Both the position numbers and the translations under genes were made by a program. Source: Clostridium sp. 'deep sea' (GTDB taxonomy: Bacteria > Bacillota > UBA994 > PWPR01). Taken from it: a stretch of DNA of 64,000 nucleotides. Positions 43,996 to 53,195 of this stretch are shown piece by piece. Location of the stretch: assembly GCF_014931565.1 (NCBI RefSeq), contig NZ_CP063353.1:930001-994000 (forward strand), in the 5' to 3' direction. The notes under the pieces are model-generated. The model ran no database searches, was not told the origin of the DNA, and worked only from the letters and a program-made list of their open reading frames with translations. Positions within the stretch are counted from its first letter, which is position 1; every line of letters begins with the position of its first letter.

Positions 43996-45078
43996 ATGAA
44001 TGTACTTATTTTATCTGGTAGCTTTGGCATGGGCCATAACTCTGTTTCAAAGGCTATAAAACAGAAAATTTTTAAAACATATCCCCATAGTAAAGTTTAC
44101 ATACAAGATATAATTAAATTAATAGCCCCAAAATCATATAAAACTATTTACAATAGCTTTAATTTTTTAGTTAAACATTGCAAAGGTTATTATAATATTT
44201 ATCATAAGTTAACAAAAAACTTTAATTTTAATGGAAATGTTTTTTTAGAGAATTATATACTACTTAAAATAAGTGAATTAATAAATGAAAAACAGCCAGA
44301 TATTATCATTTCTACCCTTCCACTTTGTACTATATGTGCCTCTGTATACAAAAGAAGAGTAAATAAAAATATACCACTTATTACTTGTATTACAGATATA
44401 AGCAAACACAATGAGTGGTACAATACTTACACAGATTATTACTTTGCTCCAACATTCCAAATTAAAAATGCTTTAGTATCAAAGGGTTTTAACTGTGAAA
44501 ATATATTCGTTACAGGCATACCTGTTACCCAAAATTTTATTAACAATACTAAAGTAACAGAGAAAGCTGTTAATAATAACTTGCTTATTATGGGTGGAGG
44601 TTTAGGCCTAATTCCAAAAGCTAATGATTTTTATAGAAAACTTAATAATAACTTAGATGTAAAAACTACAATTATTTTAGGCAATAATGAAGAGTTATAT
44701 AGTGAAATGAAGGGTAGATATCCCAATCTAAATATAATAGGCTATACTAATAAGGTTGCTGAATACATGAAATACGCTGATTTAATTGTTACAAAGCCAG
44801 GTGGCGTATCTATGTTTGAGGCTATCCATTCAGAGCTACCTATAATATGTTTAAAACCTTATTTAAATCAAGAAAAACATAATGCTTTTTTCATTGAAAA
44901 CGAAGGAATTGGAAAAGTAGTTTGGAGTTCTAAAGATGATTTAATTAATATTGTTATAAAAACACTTAAGTCTAACCTTAAGCTTAAGTACTATAAAAAT
45001 AACTTAAAAAGAGTTAAAAATCAATTTAGTATTGAACAGATACCATGTTTACTCAATAATTTAAAAGAATCAATTTAA
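43996..45078 (+). CDS. MGDG/UgtP-type diacylglycerol glycosyltransferase
   Basis: A 360-residue GT28-fold glycosyltransferase. LILSGSFGMGHNSVSKAI at the N-terminus is the MGDG synthase signature; GGGLGLIPKANDF and VTKPGGVSMFEAIHSELPIICLKP form the nucleotide-sugar site near 200 and 255. It would add hexose to diacylglycerol at the inner membrane face, making glycolipid or an anchor for lipoteichoic acid. AGGAGG upstream. The next gene, 15 bases on, encodes a flippase-like membrane protein. Confidence 0.87.
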   Translation: MNVLILSGSFGMGHNSVSKAIKQKIFKTYPHSKVYIQDIIKLIAPKSYKTIYNSFNFLVKHCKGYYNIYHKLTKNFNFNGNVFLENYILLKISELINEKQPDIIISTLPLCTICASVYKRRVNKNIPLITCITDISKHNEWYNTYTDYYFAPTFQIKNALVSKGFNCENIFVTGIPVTQNFINNTKVTEKAVNNNLLIMGGGLGLIPKANDFYRKLNNNLDVKTTIILGNNEELYSEMKGRYPNLNIIGYTNKVAEYMKYADLIVTKPGGVSMFEAIHSELPIICLKPYLNQEKHNAFFIENEGIGKVVWSSKDDLINIVIKTLKSNLKLKYYKNNLKRVKNQFSIEQIPCLLNNLKESI

Positions 45079-45093
45079 GTAAGGAATAAAAAC

Positions 45094-46200
45094 ATGAATA
45101 AAACAACAGTTAACAGCTATAGTAAAAAAAAGCTTGTATTAAGTTCTTTATTTTTTATAATACTACTAGGCTGCACCTTTTATATATTATTAAAAAATGA
45201 AAACTTATTTAACTTACTGAACACCATAAAAGAAATGAATCCTTTTTTTATATCACTAGGCTTATTGGCAGTTTTTATTTATATCTGTAGTGAGGCTATC
45301 AATTTACTTATTATTTTAGCCTCTTTAAATACAAAAATTGGCTTTATTCAAGCCTTAAAATATGCTTTTATTGGATTTTATTTTTGTGCTATTACCCCAT
45401 CTTCATCTGGAGGACAGCCTATGCAGGTTTATTACATGAAAAAAGATGGCATAAAAATCACAAAATCCTCTTTAGCTATGGTAACAAATCTAGTAATCTA
45501 TAAAATTGTGCTTTTATTATTGTGTGCATTTATACTAATATTTAATTATTTTAATGTTATGCAACACATAAATAAAATTTGGATTTTGTTTATCATAGGC
45601 ATAACAGTGCATATTCTTACAGTAGTAATTCTGTTAATGTCTATCTTTTACAAGGATAAAGTTACAAAGCTATTTTTTAGCATTACAAATCTTCTCTATA
45701 AGCTAAATTTTATTAAAGACAAAAAAAAATGGCAGTTAAAAATTAAAACACAAGTAAATGAGTTTGCTATTAATGCTAAATATATATTTAAAAAACCTAA
45801 ACTTTTAATACAGGTAGCAGCAGTTACTTTTATTCAAGTAGTTTCTCTATACAGTGTGCCTTATTTTGTTTATAAAGCTTTTAGCTTAAACAGCTATTCA
45901 ATATTTAGCATTATTTCTCTGCAAGCAATCTTGAGAACATCTATTTCAACAATACCACTACCGGGTGCAGTGGGTATTGCTGAAGGTAGTTTTTTGCTAT
46001 TATATAAAGCTTTTTTCCCAGAACAACAGCTTACCTCAGCTATGTTAGTTAGCAGAGGAATCAGCTTTTATTCATTTTTAATAATTAGCTGTTTTGTCAC
46101 TCTAATTACCCATGTATGTATAAGTCGTAAGCAGTTAAAAAGAAGTAAAGCAATAAATCTTAAACCAGTACAAAAAAAAACTAATAGAGATGCCTCTTAA
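45094..46200 (+). CDS. Flippase-like integral membrane protein (YbhN/UPF0104, MprF N-domain fold)
   Basis: 368 residues with about eight hydrophobic segments, of the family that includes the flippase half of MprF and AglD-type proteins. Visible landmarks are ITPSSSGGQPMQVYYMKKDGI near 107 and PLPGAVGIAEGSFLLLYKAFFP near 292, both typical. Co-transcribed with the glycosyltransferase, so it may flip or translocate the glycolipid; the substrate is inferred. The C-terminus is basic. Confidence 0.8.
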   Translation: MNKTTVNSYSKKKLVLSSLFFIILLGCTFYILLKNENLFNLLNTIKEMNPFFISLGLLAVFIYICSEAINLLIILASLNTKIGFIQALKYAFIGFYFCAITPSSSGGQPMQVYYMKKDGIKITKSSLAMVTNLVIYKIVLLLLCAFILIFNYFNVMQHINKIWILFIIGITVHILTVVILLMSIFYKDKVTKLFFSITNLLYKLNFIKDKKKWQLKIKTQVNEFAINAKYIFKKPKLLIQVAAVTFIQVVSLYSVPYFVYKAFSLNSYSIFSIISLQAILRTSISTIPLPGAVGIAEGSFLLLYKAFFPEQQLTSAMLVSRGISFYSFLIISCFVTLITHVCISRKQLKRSKAINLKPVQKKTNRDAS

Positions 46201-46349
46201 ACTAATTGACCCCGCATGTTAGATAAATTAATAGAAGCTATAATGCATAACTTGTATATAGCTTCTTTATAGATTAAGACAATTAATATTACCTAAATAT
46301 ATATAATTATAATATTTGAGCTCTTAAATATGAGATCAGTTAAACGAAA

Positions 46350-46370
46350 GATGGCAGTTAAACTGCCATC
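46350..46370. terminator. Hairpin between convergent flippase and VOC genes
   Basis: GATGGCAGTT and AACTGCCATC form a 10-bp stem with almost no loop, followed on the plus strand by ACCTAATTCTTTTC. It may stop transcription from either side; the near-loopless palindrome could also be a protein site. Confidence 0.5.
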
Positions 46371-46433
46371 ACCTAATTCTTTTCTTATGTAACATAAAAT
46401 TTTTTACTTATGACATTATAAAAATGACTAAAA

Positions 46434-46823
46434 TTACTCTTTAGATGCAACTATTTCAACTAAATTACCTTCAGGATCAGCAACATAAGCCTCTCGCAAA
46501 CCATATGGCATACTAATAGGTTTACTAACAGGTGTTGCACCTGCTTTTACTAACCGTTCATATTCTTTGTCTACATCTTCATATTTTTGAACATTAAAAG
46601 ATATCTGCATACTACCATTTAATCCTTTTGGATATGAAATTGGTATTGACGAAATGTTTACTCGTTCACTTCTTGTGCATAAGTTAAAGAAAAAACCATC
46701 TTCTGTTACAAATCCAGCAAAACCTTCCATATCAATGTTTAGCTTCATATTCATAATATCTCTATAGAATTTAACCATAACGTCCAAATTTTTTACAAAA
46801 AAACCCATTGCTCCTAATTTCAT
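46434..46823 (-). CDS. VOC (glyoxalase/bleomycin-resistance fold) protein
   Basis: A 129-residue protein of two beta-alpha-beta-beta-beta repeats: GAMGFFVKNLDVMVKFYRD at the start and DPEGNLVEIVA at the end. The C-terminal ENLVEI-type glutamate is a usual metal ligand in the fold. The family covers isomerases, lyases and dioxygenases; substrate unknown. GGAGG precedes the ATG. Confidence 0.85.
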   Translation of the reverse strand: MKLGAMGFFVKNLDVMVKFYRDIMNMKLNIDMEGFAGFVTEDGFFFNLCTRSERVNISSIPISYPKGLNGSMQISFNVQKYEDVDKEYERLVKAGATPVSKPISMPYGLREAYVADPEGNLVEIVASKE

Positions 46824-46978
46824 ATAAATTTCACCTCCAATATATTTTTTTTGACATAACTTGTAATTTTATGTATCACTTATTTACTATTTTTCATATT
46901 GAATATACAATAACTCAATAAATTTTCAACTAGCTGGCTTCTTTCCGTAATAACTCTTAAGCTAACCATAGTAAACTC

Positions 46979-47500
46979 CTACCTTGTAAATAAATATATA
47001 ATAATGAAAACGCAAATTGTTAAGCTTAAAGCCATATCTACGTACCATGATTTACTTCTAACTACCCTACTCTGCCTAATAGCATTAAAAAGATTATCTC
47101 TATTAACTCTATTGTCAGCGGAGTACTCAAAAAAATCTACTATTATTCCTTCAAAGTTACGTCTTATTCTAAACTGATTACCATTATTAAAACTACAAAT
47201 AGCACCTTTACACTTTATTCCAAAGCCTTCAATTATCTTTACTAGCTCCTCATAAGAAGTATTTACTATAAGATACCTGCTTCTAAAGATACTACGTATT
47301 GCCCTTGCAATAAATAAGAACAAAACTCCCCCACCTAAAACTACCAATAAATCTGTATCAAAATAAAAAATAGCTGCTATGTAAATCAAAAATGATAAAA
47401 ACATATACTGGAATATTATAGTGGTAACAAAAACTCTATTAATTAGTTTTTTTATAATAATATAACCAAAGTAAACTAAACTCAGTAAACTTAAACTCAT
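46979..47500 (-). CDS. Hypothetical membrane protein with three or four helices
   Basis: A 173-residue protein of no recognised family. Two adjacent hydrophobic segments at the N-terminus, a third at about 45-75, then a soluble mixed region (YEELVKIIEGFGIKCKGAIC, FEGIIVDFFEYS) and a C-terminal helix. I prefer the ATG at 47498-47500, preceded by GGTGA, to an upstream TTG without a ribosome site. The orientation and spacing suggest an independent unit. Confidence 0.6.
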   Translation of the reverse strand: MSLSLLSLVYFGYIIIKKLINRVFVTTIIFQYMFLSFLIYIAAIFYFDTDLLVVLGGGVLFLFIARAIRSIFRSRYLIVNTSYEELVKIIEGFGIKCKGAICSFNNGNQFRIRRNFEGIIVDFFEYSADNRVNRDNLFNAIRQSRVVRSKSWYVDMALSLTICVFIIIYLFTR

Positions 47501-47617
47501 AAACGTCACCACTCTACTTAAAATATATTTACCCAATTAAAAATTAGTAATTAAATATTCAAACCAATTTATATCAACAAATTACTTATTTGTTGCAGGT
47601 ATGTATTAACTATATAG

Positions 47618-48085
47618 TTAAATTACACGGCCTTTCTTTTTAGCTACTTGATCTAATAATGTGCCTATAGATAAACCGAAGCCCGTACCAACTGCTAATG
47701 CTAAGGTATATCCCACTCTGTCTGGATAAAGTACATTAACAATTACACCTAAACACATGCCCAAAGGGAAAAACATTACCATATAATATCCTTCTTCGAT
47801 TAAGCCATGTACTTTTTTTAAATGAATTACAATGTTTTTTATTATGGTATTATAATGCTTAAATTCTTTACGATCACCTTTATACTTACTTATTATTTCT
47901 ATACAGTCATAAATACCGGCTCTACAGGCAGTACATTTTTTACAAGATTGCTCCGAAAATTGGGCAACTCTTTTTATAACTTTACGGAATGACTTTGTTT
48001 TAAATTTTAAAAGTGTTTTATCATTTTGTTTGCTACATGCTTTGTCTAGTTTATTAAGGGTAATATCTAGCCATTTATCTTGCAT
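47618..48085 (-). CDS. Hypothetical protein with cysteine cluster and two membrane helices
   Basis: 155 residues, not recognised. The N-terminal half is basic and helical and carries SCKKCTACRAGIYDC near 47-61, a CxxCxxC...C pattern that could hold a metal or iron-sulfur centre. Two hydrophobic segments follow (about 100-120 and 125-142), the second glycine-rich (LAVGTGFGLSIGTLL). It lies 16 bases downstream of an acetyltransferase gene, so the two may share a transcript. Confidence 0.65.
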   Translation of the reverse strand: MQDKWLDITLNKLDKACSKQNDKTLLKFKTKSFRKVIKRVAQFSEQSCKKCTACRAGIYDCIEIISKYKGDRKEFKHYNTIIKNIVIHLKKVHGLIEEGYYMVMFFPLGMCLGVIVNVLYPDRVGYTLALAVGTGFGLSIGTLLDQVAKKKGRVI

Positions 48086-48101
48086 TTAAATATCTCCTAA
48101 C

Positions 48102-49073
48102 TTATTGAACTCTATCATCCACTTTTCTCATAAAAGTTTTACATACAGGTTTAAAGTGTTTTAGCCAAAATTTTGTTGCTGGTCTATTTTGGGACTCAAA
48201 ATCTACTACACATCTAATCATATCATGTTTACTGCCCCATTTTAAGACCTCCCTTAATAAACATGGGGTAACACCACAGCCCCTATATTTATTTTTTGTA
48301 TAAGCAAAATTAATTCCTAATGTTCCTTTGTCAATAACTGTTTTACATCCAGGCCCATTATTGAGCATTACCCTTATTGCAGATATGATTTCTTTATTTT
48401 TTAATGCTACAAATGTTTTAATGTTTTTACTCATAAACTTGTTTTTAAGCTCATCACTTGAGAGTTTAGGATTATTAAGATACAAATAAATAGGTGAACT
48501 TAATAAATGATTGATTAGTTCATTATGTAATAGCCCAACTTCGTAAATATCTTGTTCGCACATTTCTCTAATCATCAAATTATCTACACTAATAATATCA
48601 TTATTTTTATTTACCTGCTTAATTCCATCTATGGTTAACATTCCAAAGCCAAATTCTACAAATAAATTATGTAATTTATGCTCATTTCCATAGAAACTAA
48701 TTATATGAGTGAAATTTCCTAACCTTACCCATTCTTTTGCAATAGTTTTGTATAGTGCATTATAAACTTTTTCTCTATCTACATTTACTTTTACGCTGTG
48801 TGCCCATTCTGGCACATATACACCTGTTAAGCTAGCCTTTAGCTCTTTAATATTAGATATACCACTAATATATCCTATAACCTTATCTTTTTCTATTGCT
48901 ACGTAGCAGGGATTTTTACTAACTAAATCACTTAACATCTTTTTAATTATTTGCTTATTACAATACTTTTGAGGCAATACTTGATAAACACTATTGCTTA
49001 TTTTATAGTTTTCAATAAAAATTTCTGCTGCTTCAATTAAATGTTTTGGTTTAAACTCTTTTATTTTTATAAT
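48102..49073 (-). CDS. Tandem GNAT acetyltransferase with probable ATT/ATA start
   Basis: The first usual start in frame is a TTG at 48977 without a ribosome site, but 31 more in-frame codons upstream read IKIKEFKPKHLIEAAEIFIE, a typical GNAT beginning. AAAGGAG at 49080-49086 is followed by in-frame ATT (49071-49073) and ATA (49068-49070), then AAAATAAAAGAG; a TAA lies at 49089. So the gene probably starts at ATT or ATA, giving about 323 residues. The C-terminal GNAT half is recognisable (TLGINFAYTKNKYRGCGVTP then CLLREVLKWG, near 265-285). Substrate unknown. Confidence 0.75.
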   Translation of the reverse strand: MIKIKEFKPKHLIEAAEIFIENYKISNSVYQVLPQKYCNKQIIKKMLSDLVSKNPCYVAIEKDKVIGYISGISNIKELKASLTGVYVPEWAHSVKVNVDREKVYNALYKTIAKEWVRLGNFTHIISFYGNEHKLHNLFVEFGFGMLTIDGIKQVNKNNDIISVDNLMIREMCEQDIYEVGLLHNELINHLLSSPIYLYLNNPKLSSDELKNKFMSKNIKTFVALKNKEIISAIRVMLNNGPGCKTVIDKGTLGINFAYTKNKYRGCGVTPCLLREVLKWGSKHDMIRCVVDFESQNRPATKFWLKHFKPVCKTFMRKVDDRVQ

Positions 49074-49088
49074 ATAATACTCCTTTTT

Positions 49089-49637
49089 TTAATTATTCCA
49101 TTCTTCTTTTAATACTCTGTACTCAACCCTGTCGTAAAACTTATTATTTATAACTGAGTGCTGTTTAAGTTCAGCTTCTTTAATTAAACCTATTTTATTC
49201 ATAACTCTCTCGGATTTATTATTAAGCTTAGCACAACCAGTCTCTATTTTTACTGTACCCAAAAAATCAAAAGCATAGCTTATAACGGCCTTAGAAGCCT
49301 CGGGAATTATACCTCGGCCCCAATAATCTTTTATAATAAAGTAACCTAAATTCATTATATTACCTTCACTACATTCAGCAGTTTTAGTTACCCCGATTTC
49401 ACCAATATAAGAGTTATTTTTTTTGTTTATTATGGCAAAAAAGAACTTAGTTCTATTTGCTTTATTGATTTCTTCAATTGCAGTTGTTAAGTTTTTTTTA
49501 GACTCAGCTAGGCTTGTTGTTTTAGTCTCTGGCAAAAAATACATTACTTCATTGTCCGAAATAAGTTTATGTAGATCCTTTAAGTCATCTACTATGTGAT
49601 CTCTTATTATGAGTCTATCTGTTGTAATATTAATCAT
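49089..49637 (-). CDS. RimJ/RimL-type GNAT acetyltransferase
   Basis: 182 residues beginning MINITTDRLIIRDHIVDDLK, the RimJ/RimL family start, with the acetyl-CoA region LGYFIIKDYWGRGIIPEASKAVISY and KLNNKSERVMNKIGLIKE. It probably acetylates a protein N-terminus or a small amine. The ATG at 49635-49637 has GGGGAG upstream; an in-frame start 15 codons earlier lacks family match. It lies 15 bases before the ATT-start gene. Confidence 0.87.
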   Translation of the reverse strand: MINITTDRLIIRDHIVDDLKDLHKLISDNEVMYFLPETKTTSLAESKKNLTTAIEEINKANRTKFFFAIINKKNNSYIGEIGVTKTAECSEGNIMNLGYFIIKDYWGRGIIPEASKAVISYAFDFLGTVKIETGCAKLNNKSERVMNKIGLIKEAELKQHSVINNKFYDRVEYRVLKEEWNN

Positions 49638-49710
49638 AATTTCTCCCCATAAAATAATAAGGTTACCAATATCAATCAGCAACCTCTCTTATTTTATCAT
49701 AGATTAAAAC

Positions 49711-50520
49711 CTAAATACTATAGAGTGCCTTATTAAACCATTGCATATAAAATATTTGCTCCCATTTATTTTTTAGTAATACTCTATCTAGCTTTTTATT
49801 TACAACAAAACCATTATCTAATAAGATTTGGACTGGACCATTTGGATAAGGCGTATCTTTGCCGCATATAACAGATATACCAGCTAATTTATCTTTTATT
49901 ACAACGTTTTTTAACTCCGTTAATAAAGAATCTCTAAAATCTTTGTTGGTGTAGTAATCATTATATAAACAGGTTATAAATAAAAATTGCTTTCTATGAT
50001 TAGGTATAGAGTAAGGAACTCTATCTTCTCTTACAAACTCAACAGCCGCTACTGGTTTATTGTTGTAAAAAGCTACAAGACCAGCTTTTTCGTTAGTATA
50101 TTTTGCCTGCTTGTTAATCCAGTTATATTTTTCAGATACATCATTTGCTTGTTTTTTTAAACATATTTTTGAGCAAGCTTTTAAACACCCTAATAGAGGT
50201 TTAAAGTAATGTGCTGACTCACGTTTCAGTTGATTGTATTCTAACTGTCCTGCAATAACACCTTTATGTCTTATTGCTTGTACTATTTCTTTAGCACTAC
50301 CTGGATAAGTAATTACCAAATCATCAACAACAATATTTCCAGGAAAATAAAGTGGCGTATTAATTGAAGCATTTTCTATACTAATGTCAATTTTTTCATA
50401 TTGATAGTTAAGTACTTTAGCAGCCTTTTCTGCTTCACATGCCATATATTTATATCCGTAACACTGGGCTCCATAATAGTAGTAAATTAATTTTTTGCTT
50501 TTATGTAAATCTTGAACCAT
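49711..50520 (-). CDS. GNAT-related protein with extra N-terminal domain (YoaP-like)
   Basis: A 269-residue protein. The N-terminal 90 residues (YYYYGAQCYGYKYMACEAEKAAK, then FPGNIVVDDLVITYPGS) resemble a thioredoxin-like fold with a CYGYKYMAC cysteine pair; a CLKACSKICLK cluster stands near 112-122. A GNAT-like part follows (VAAVEFVREDRVPY...ITCLYNDYY) and the end (DTPYPNGPVQILLDNGFV) matches YoaP-type proteins. Function unknown. AAGGAGG precedes the ATG; an operator-like palindrome covers its promoter. Confidence 0.65.
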   Translation of the reverse strand: MVQDLHKSKKLIYYYYGAQCYGYKYMACEAEKAAKVLNYQYEKIDISIENASINTPLYFPGNIVVDDLVITYPGSAKEIVQAIRHKGVIAGQLEYNQLKRESAHYFKPLLGCLKACSKICLKKQANDVSEKYNWINKQAKYTNEKAGLVAFYNNKPVAAVEFVREDRVPYSIPNHRKQFLFITCLYNDYYTNKDFRDSLLTELKNVVIKDKLAGISVICGKDTPYPNGPVQILLDNGFVVNKKLDRVLLKNKWEQIFYMQWFNKALYSI

Positions 50521-50545
50521 AAAAAAACCTCCTTACTATAACTTA

Positions 50546-50577
50546 ATTATATCACAATATAACAAACATATGTTTGT
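50546..50577 (-). promoter_or_regulatory. Promoter -10 box with overlapping operator palindrome
   Basis: On the minus strand TATAAT (50546-50551) lies about 25 bases before the ribosome site of the YoaP-like gene. The perfect 16-bp palindrome ACAAACATATGTTTGT (50562-50577) occupies the place of the -35 box. A near match lies at 24971-24988 beside another acyltransferase-type gene. A TetR- or MarR-like repressor is likely; no such gene is in the window. Confidence 0.6.
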
Positions 50578-50595
50578 ATAAAGCAATAAATAAAA

Positions 50596-50627
50596 AGCTA
50601 AAGCTCTGTTAACTTTGAGCTTCAGCT
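50596..50627 (-). terminator. Terminator of the Eis-like gene
   Basis: On the minus strand AGCTGAAGCTC pairs with GAGCTTTAGCT (one wobble) around ten bases, followed by TTTTATTTATT. It insulates the Eis-like gene from the palindrome-controlled gene downstream. Confidence 0.75.
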
Positions 50628-50650
50628 TGTATTTTTTAACTAAGCATTAC

Positions 50651-51901
50651 TTAAAACGAAGTTAAACACTGAGGGGCACTAGGTATGTTAAAGAAATCAC
50701 TTAAGATTTCAACATTTTGCTCTTTACATCTTGCTTTACCAACTCTATAGAGATTCTCAAAACGGACACTTCCCATCATTAAAGAAGATAGTTCTGCAAT
50801 ATTAACTGTTAAAGCGATTTGATTATCTGCCTTATCTACTAGTTTTAATTTTTTATTGGTGATGTTGAGGTAATAGGTGCCATTATTAGTAGGCATAAAT
50901 GAGTCTTCTACTGTGATGGCTAAACTCATATCTGCACAATTAAATATATACTTAGCTGCAAGTAGCTCAAACCACATTTTTACATCTACTATTCTATACA
51001 TCATTCCTAAACCACCAATATATGCTTTATGAGCAATACGCGGTGATATATCTTGATCTGTATAACGGACATCACTTAAAGCATAATGAAAATCGTGTTG
51101 CTGAGTTTCATACTCTATACGGTCATACTGGTCGGATTGAATATATAAAAAATTGCACAGAGCCTGCATTGCTTTAGGAGTAGTATACACAAACTCATGA
51201 ATTTTAATATAGTTTGTTAAGAAGTTGGTGTCAGAGCTTTTTTTGCTAGTAAAATACAAATAACCTGCTACTCTACCGTTTTCTTTGTAGCCAATAGTAA
51301 CTCCATTACCCTCAAAACGCTTTTTATATCTCTCTAACTCAAATGAGCTTCTTAAACAAAAACCGTGTTGTTTTTGAGCGACCCGTTTATAACAATCAGC
51401 AATTAAAGGCATATCTTCTTTAGCTAAATAACACCAACCAGTTCTATCTTTAGTATTTGTTAAGCTATGGGGTTTAAATGAATATGTTAAATAAGGTGTT
51501 CCATAACCAAAACCCATATTGTAATAAAAATCAGGTCTAAAAGGATATAAAATTGCTATAGGTTGTTTGTCGTTACGACACTTGTTTAAATAGAATTTTA
51601 TTAAATCCTTGGCAATTCCCATTTTTTTATGGGCTAAATCTACTGCAACAACACCAACACCACAAACATTAATGAACTCGTTTCGGTAGTTCATTTTATA
51701 ATCAATTAATCGCATTCCACCAACAGCTTTTTGCTCATCTTTTACAACATAAAACATGGAATTTTTGTCTTTACTATTTATTTCTTGAAGTCTCTCAAGT
51801 AGTTTATCATAGCTTGAACTCATACCAGGATACGCATAAAATGAAATCCTGGCAAATTCTTTCATGTCCACAGCGCAAATTATTGGTTTTATCTCTCTCA
51901 T
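50651..51901 (-). CDS. Eis-type GNAT acetyltransferase with SCP2-like C-terminus
   Basis: 416 residues in the three-part Eis layout: an N-terminal GNAT domain with the acetyl-CoA loop VVAVDLAHKKMGIAKDLIKF near 84-103, the conserved PFRPDFYYNMGFGYGTPYLTY, a second GNAT half (ERYKKRFEGNGVTIGYKENGRVAGYLYF), and a sterol-carrier-like C-terminal domain from about 300. Eis enzymes acetylate amines, including aminoglycosides and peptides; the natural substrate here is unknown. It lies 14 bases after the M24 gene and is probably co-transcribed. Confidence 0.87.
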   Translation of the reverse strand: MREIKPIICAVDMKEFARISFYAYPGMSSSYDKLLERLQEINSKDKNSMFYVVKDEQKAVGGMRLIDYKMNYRNEFINVCGVGVVAVDLAHKKMGIAKDLIKFYLNKCRNDKQPIAILYPFRPDFYYNMGFGYGTPYLTYSFKPHSLTNTKDRTGWCYLAKEDMPLIADCYKRVAQKQHGFCLRSSFELERYKKRFEGNGVTIGYKENGRVAGYLYFTSKKSSDTNFLTNYIKIHEFVYTTPKAMQALCNFLYIQSDQYDRIEYETQQHDFHYALSDVRYTDQDISPRIAHKAYIGGLGMMYRIVDVKMWFELLAAKYIFNCADMSLAITVEDSFMPTNNGTYYLNITNKKLKLVDKADNQIALTVNIAELSSLMMGSVRFENLYRVGKARCKEQNVEILSDFFNIPSAPQCLTSF

Positions 51902-51914
51902 ATTTTACTCCCCC

Positions 51915-53195
51915 CTAAATTAAATAATACTCAGTTTGCTTATTACTAAAATACACAGCTTCACTTTTACCACAGCCTAAACTTATAAACCCAATAGTCT
52001 CCTCTAAGTTAAAAGACACCTGTTGGTTATTCCACTCTGGGACCTCATAAAAAATACATAATTCCATGGCATAACAAGTATTTGCTTTTAAGCTAATATC
52101 ACCTCTATAGGCAACATTTTGCTGATTAATATATGTACCTATTAGTGGCCCTGCACCGTGACCATGATAACCAATAGGATGAGTCCATACTTTACCGTTG
52201 ATGTTGTTTTTCATCATTTGATTATGAATATCTGCTAATATTTCATTGCCAGTCTTGCCTTCTTTAAAGCAACTCATATGAATATTTTGAAGTTGATTTG
52301 CAAGCTGCATACCTTTTAATAAACCTAAAGGAGGTTTACTTTCGCTATCTTTTAAAATATAGCCTAGCTGCTGAGTATCAGCTAATAATCCATAATAACG
52401 AATACCCATATCACAATGTAAAATATCACCTTTATTAACAACACCTTTATAACTTTTGAACTCATAACCTTCTCTTATAAAGCTAACCATAGGCATAAAC
52501 CAAGCACTTAGTCCTAAATCATTAATGCTTTGACGCATGTGCCAAGAGATATCTTCTGCACTTGTGAATCCTGGCTTAACAACCTTAGCTGAAAAGCAGT
52601 CGGCAATAATATTATGAGATATTTTAACTAGCTCCGGATAAATCTCTATTTCATTTTTGTTTCTATACTCTAACCAGCGCAAACACAACTGTTCTGAGCT
52701 CACTATTTTATTAAAAGTACTTTTGGGTAGATGTTTTTTTAAGAGATTATATTCTGTTAACTTAAGCGAATCGGTATGGGAGAAATGTTGTGAATAATTT
52801 AGTGCTAATCTATGGATATTTTTTTTACTTAAATATTTAACTAAGCTCTGCCATTCGTTACAGCCTTTGTAATCTCCATTTTTGTATGGCTCTATCGTTG
52901 TAAAGCTTGGTCCACCAATCATTACAGCAGATAACTTGTTTTCCTTGTTTAAATGAAATACTAAAAACATAAAACCTTTTGTAGTTGGCATTATTAATCC
53001 TTCATCACCATTTACCATAGGCAAGGGCAACAAACTTTTTAATGCTGGATCATCGTTATATTCTCTAGATATAATTAACCATGTATCTACATTCTGTTCT
53101 TTCATTAACTGAGGCAAAACATTTTTAATTTTTTGCTTTAGCCATTCATTATGTTTATTGGCTTGTTCTCGTAAACTCTTTATTTCACTTGTCAA
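51915..53195 (-). CDS. M24 family peptidase-like protein (Xaa-Pro aminopeptidase type)
   Basis: 426 residues with a creatinase-like N-terminal domain and a pita-bread catalytic domain. Metal ligands visible are the Asp of ILHCDMGIRYYG and ADTQQLGY, the His of THPIGYHGHGAGPL and the acids of CYAMELCIFYEVPE and SFNLEETIGF. The order is right, but some segments are loosely conserved, so activity should not be taken for granted. The start is a TTG with AGGAGGG eight bases upstream; the only nearby ATG opens a short frame. Confidence 0.8.
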   Translation of the reverse strand: MTSEIKSLREQANKHNEWLKQKIKNVLPQLMKEQNVDTWLIISREYNDDPALKSLLPLPMVNGDEGLIMPTTKGFMFLVFHLNKENKLSAVMIGGPSFTTIEPYKNGDYKGCNEWQSLVKYLSKKNIHRLALNYSQHFSHTDSLKLTEYNLLKKHLPKSTFNKIVSSEQLCLRWLEYRNKNEIEIYPELVKISHNIIADCFSAKVVKPGFTSAEDISWHMRQSINDLGLSAWFMPMVSFIREGYEFKSYKGVVNKGDILHCDMGIRYYGLLADTQQLGYILKDSESKPPLGLLKGMQLANQLQNIHMSCFKEGKTGNEILADIHNQMMKNNINGKVWTHPIGYHGHGAGPLIGTYINQQNVAYRGDISLKANTCYAMELCIFYEVPEWNNQQVSFNLEETIGFISLGCGKSEAVYFSNKQTEYYLI

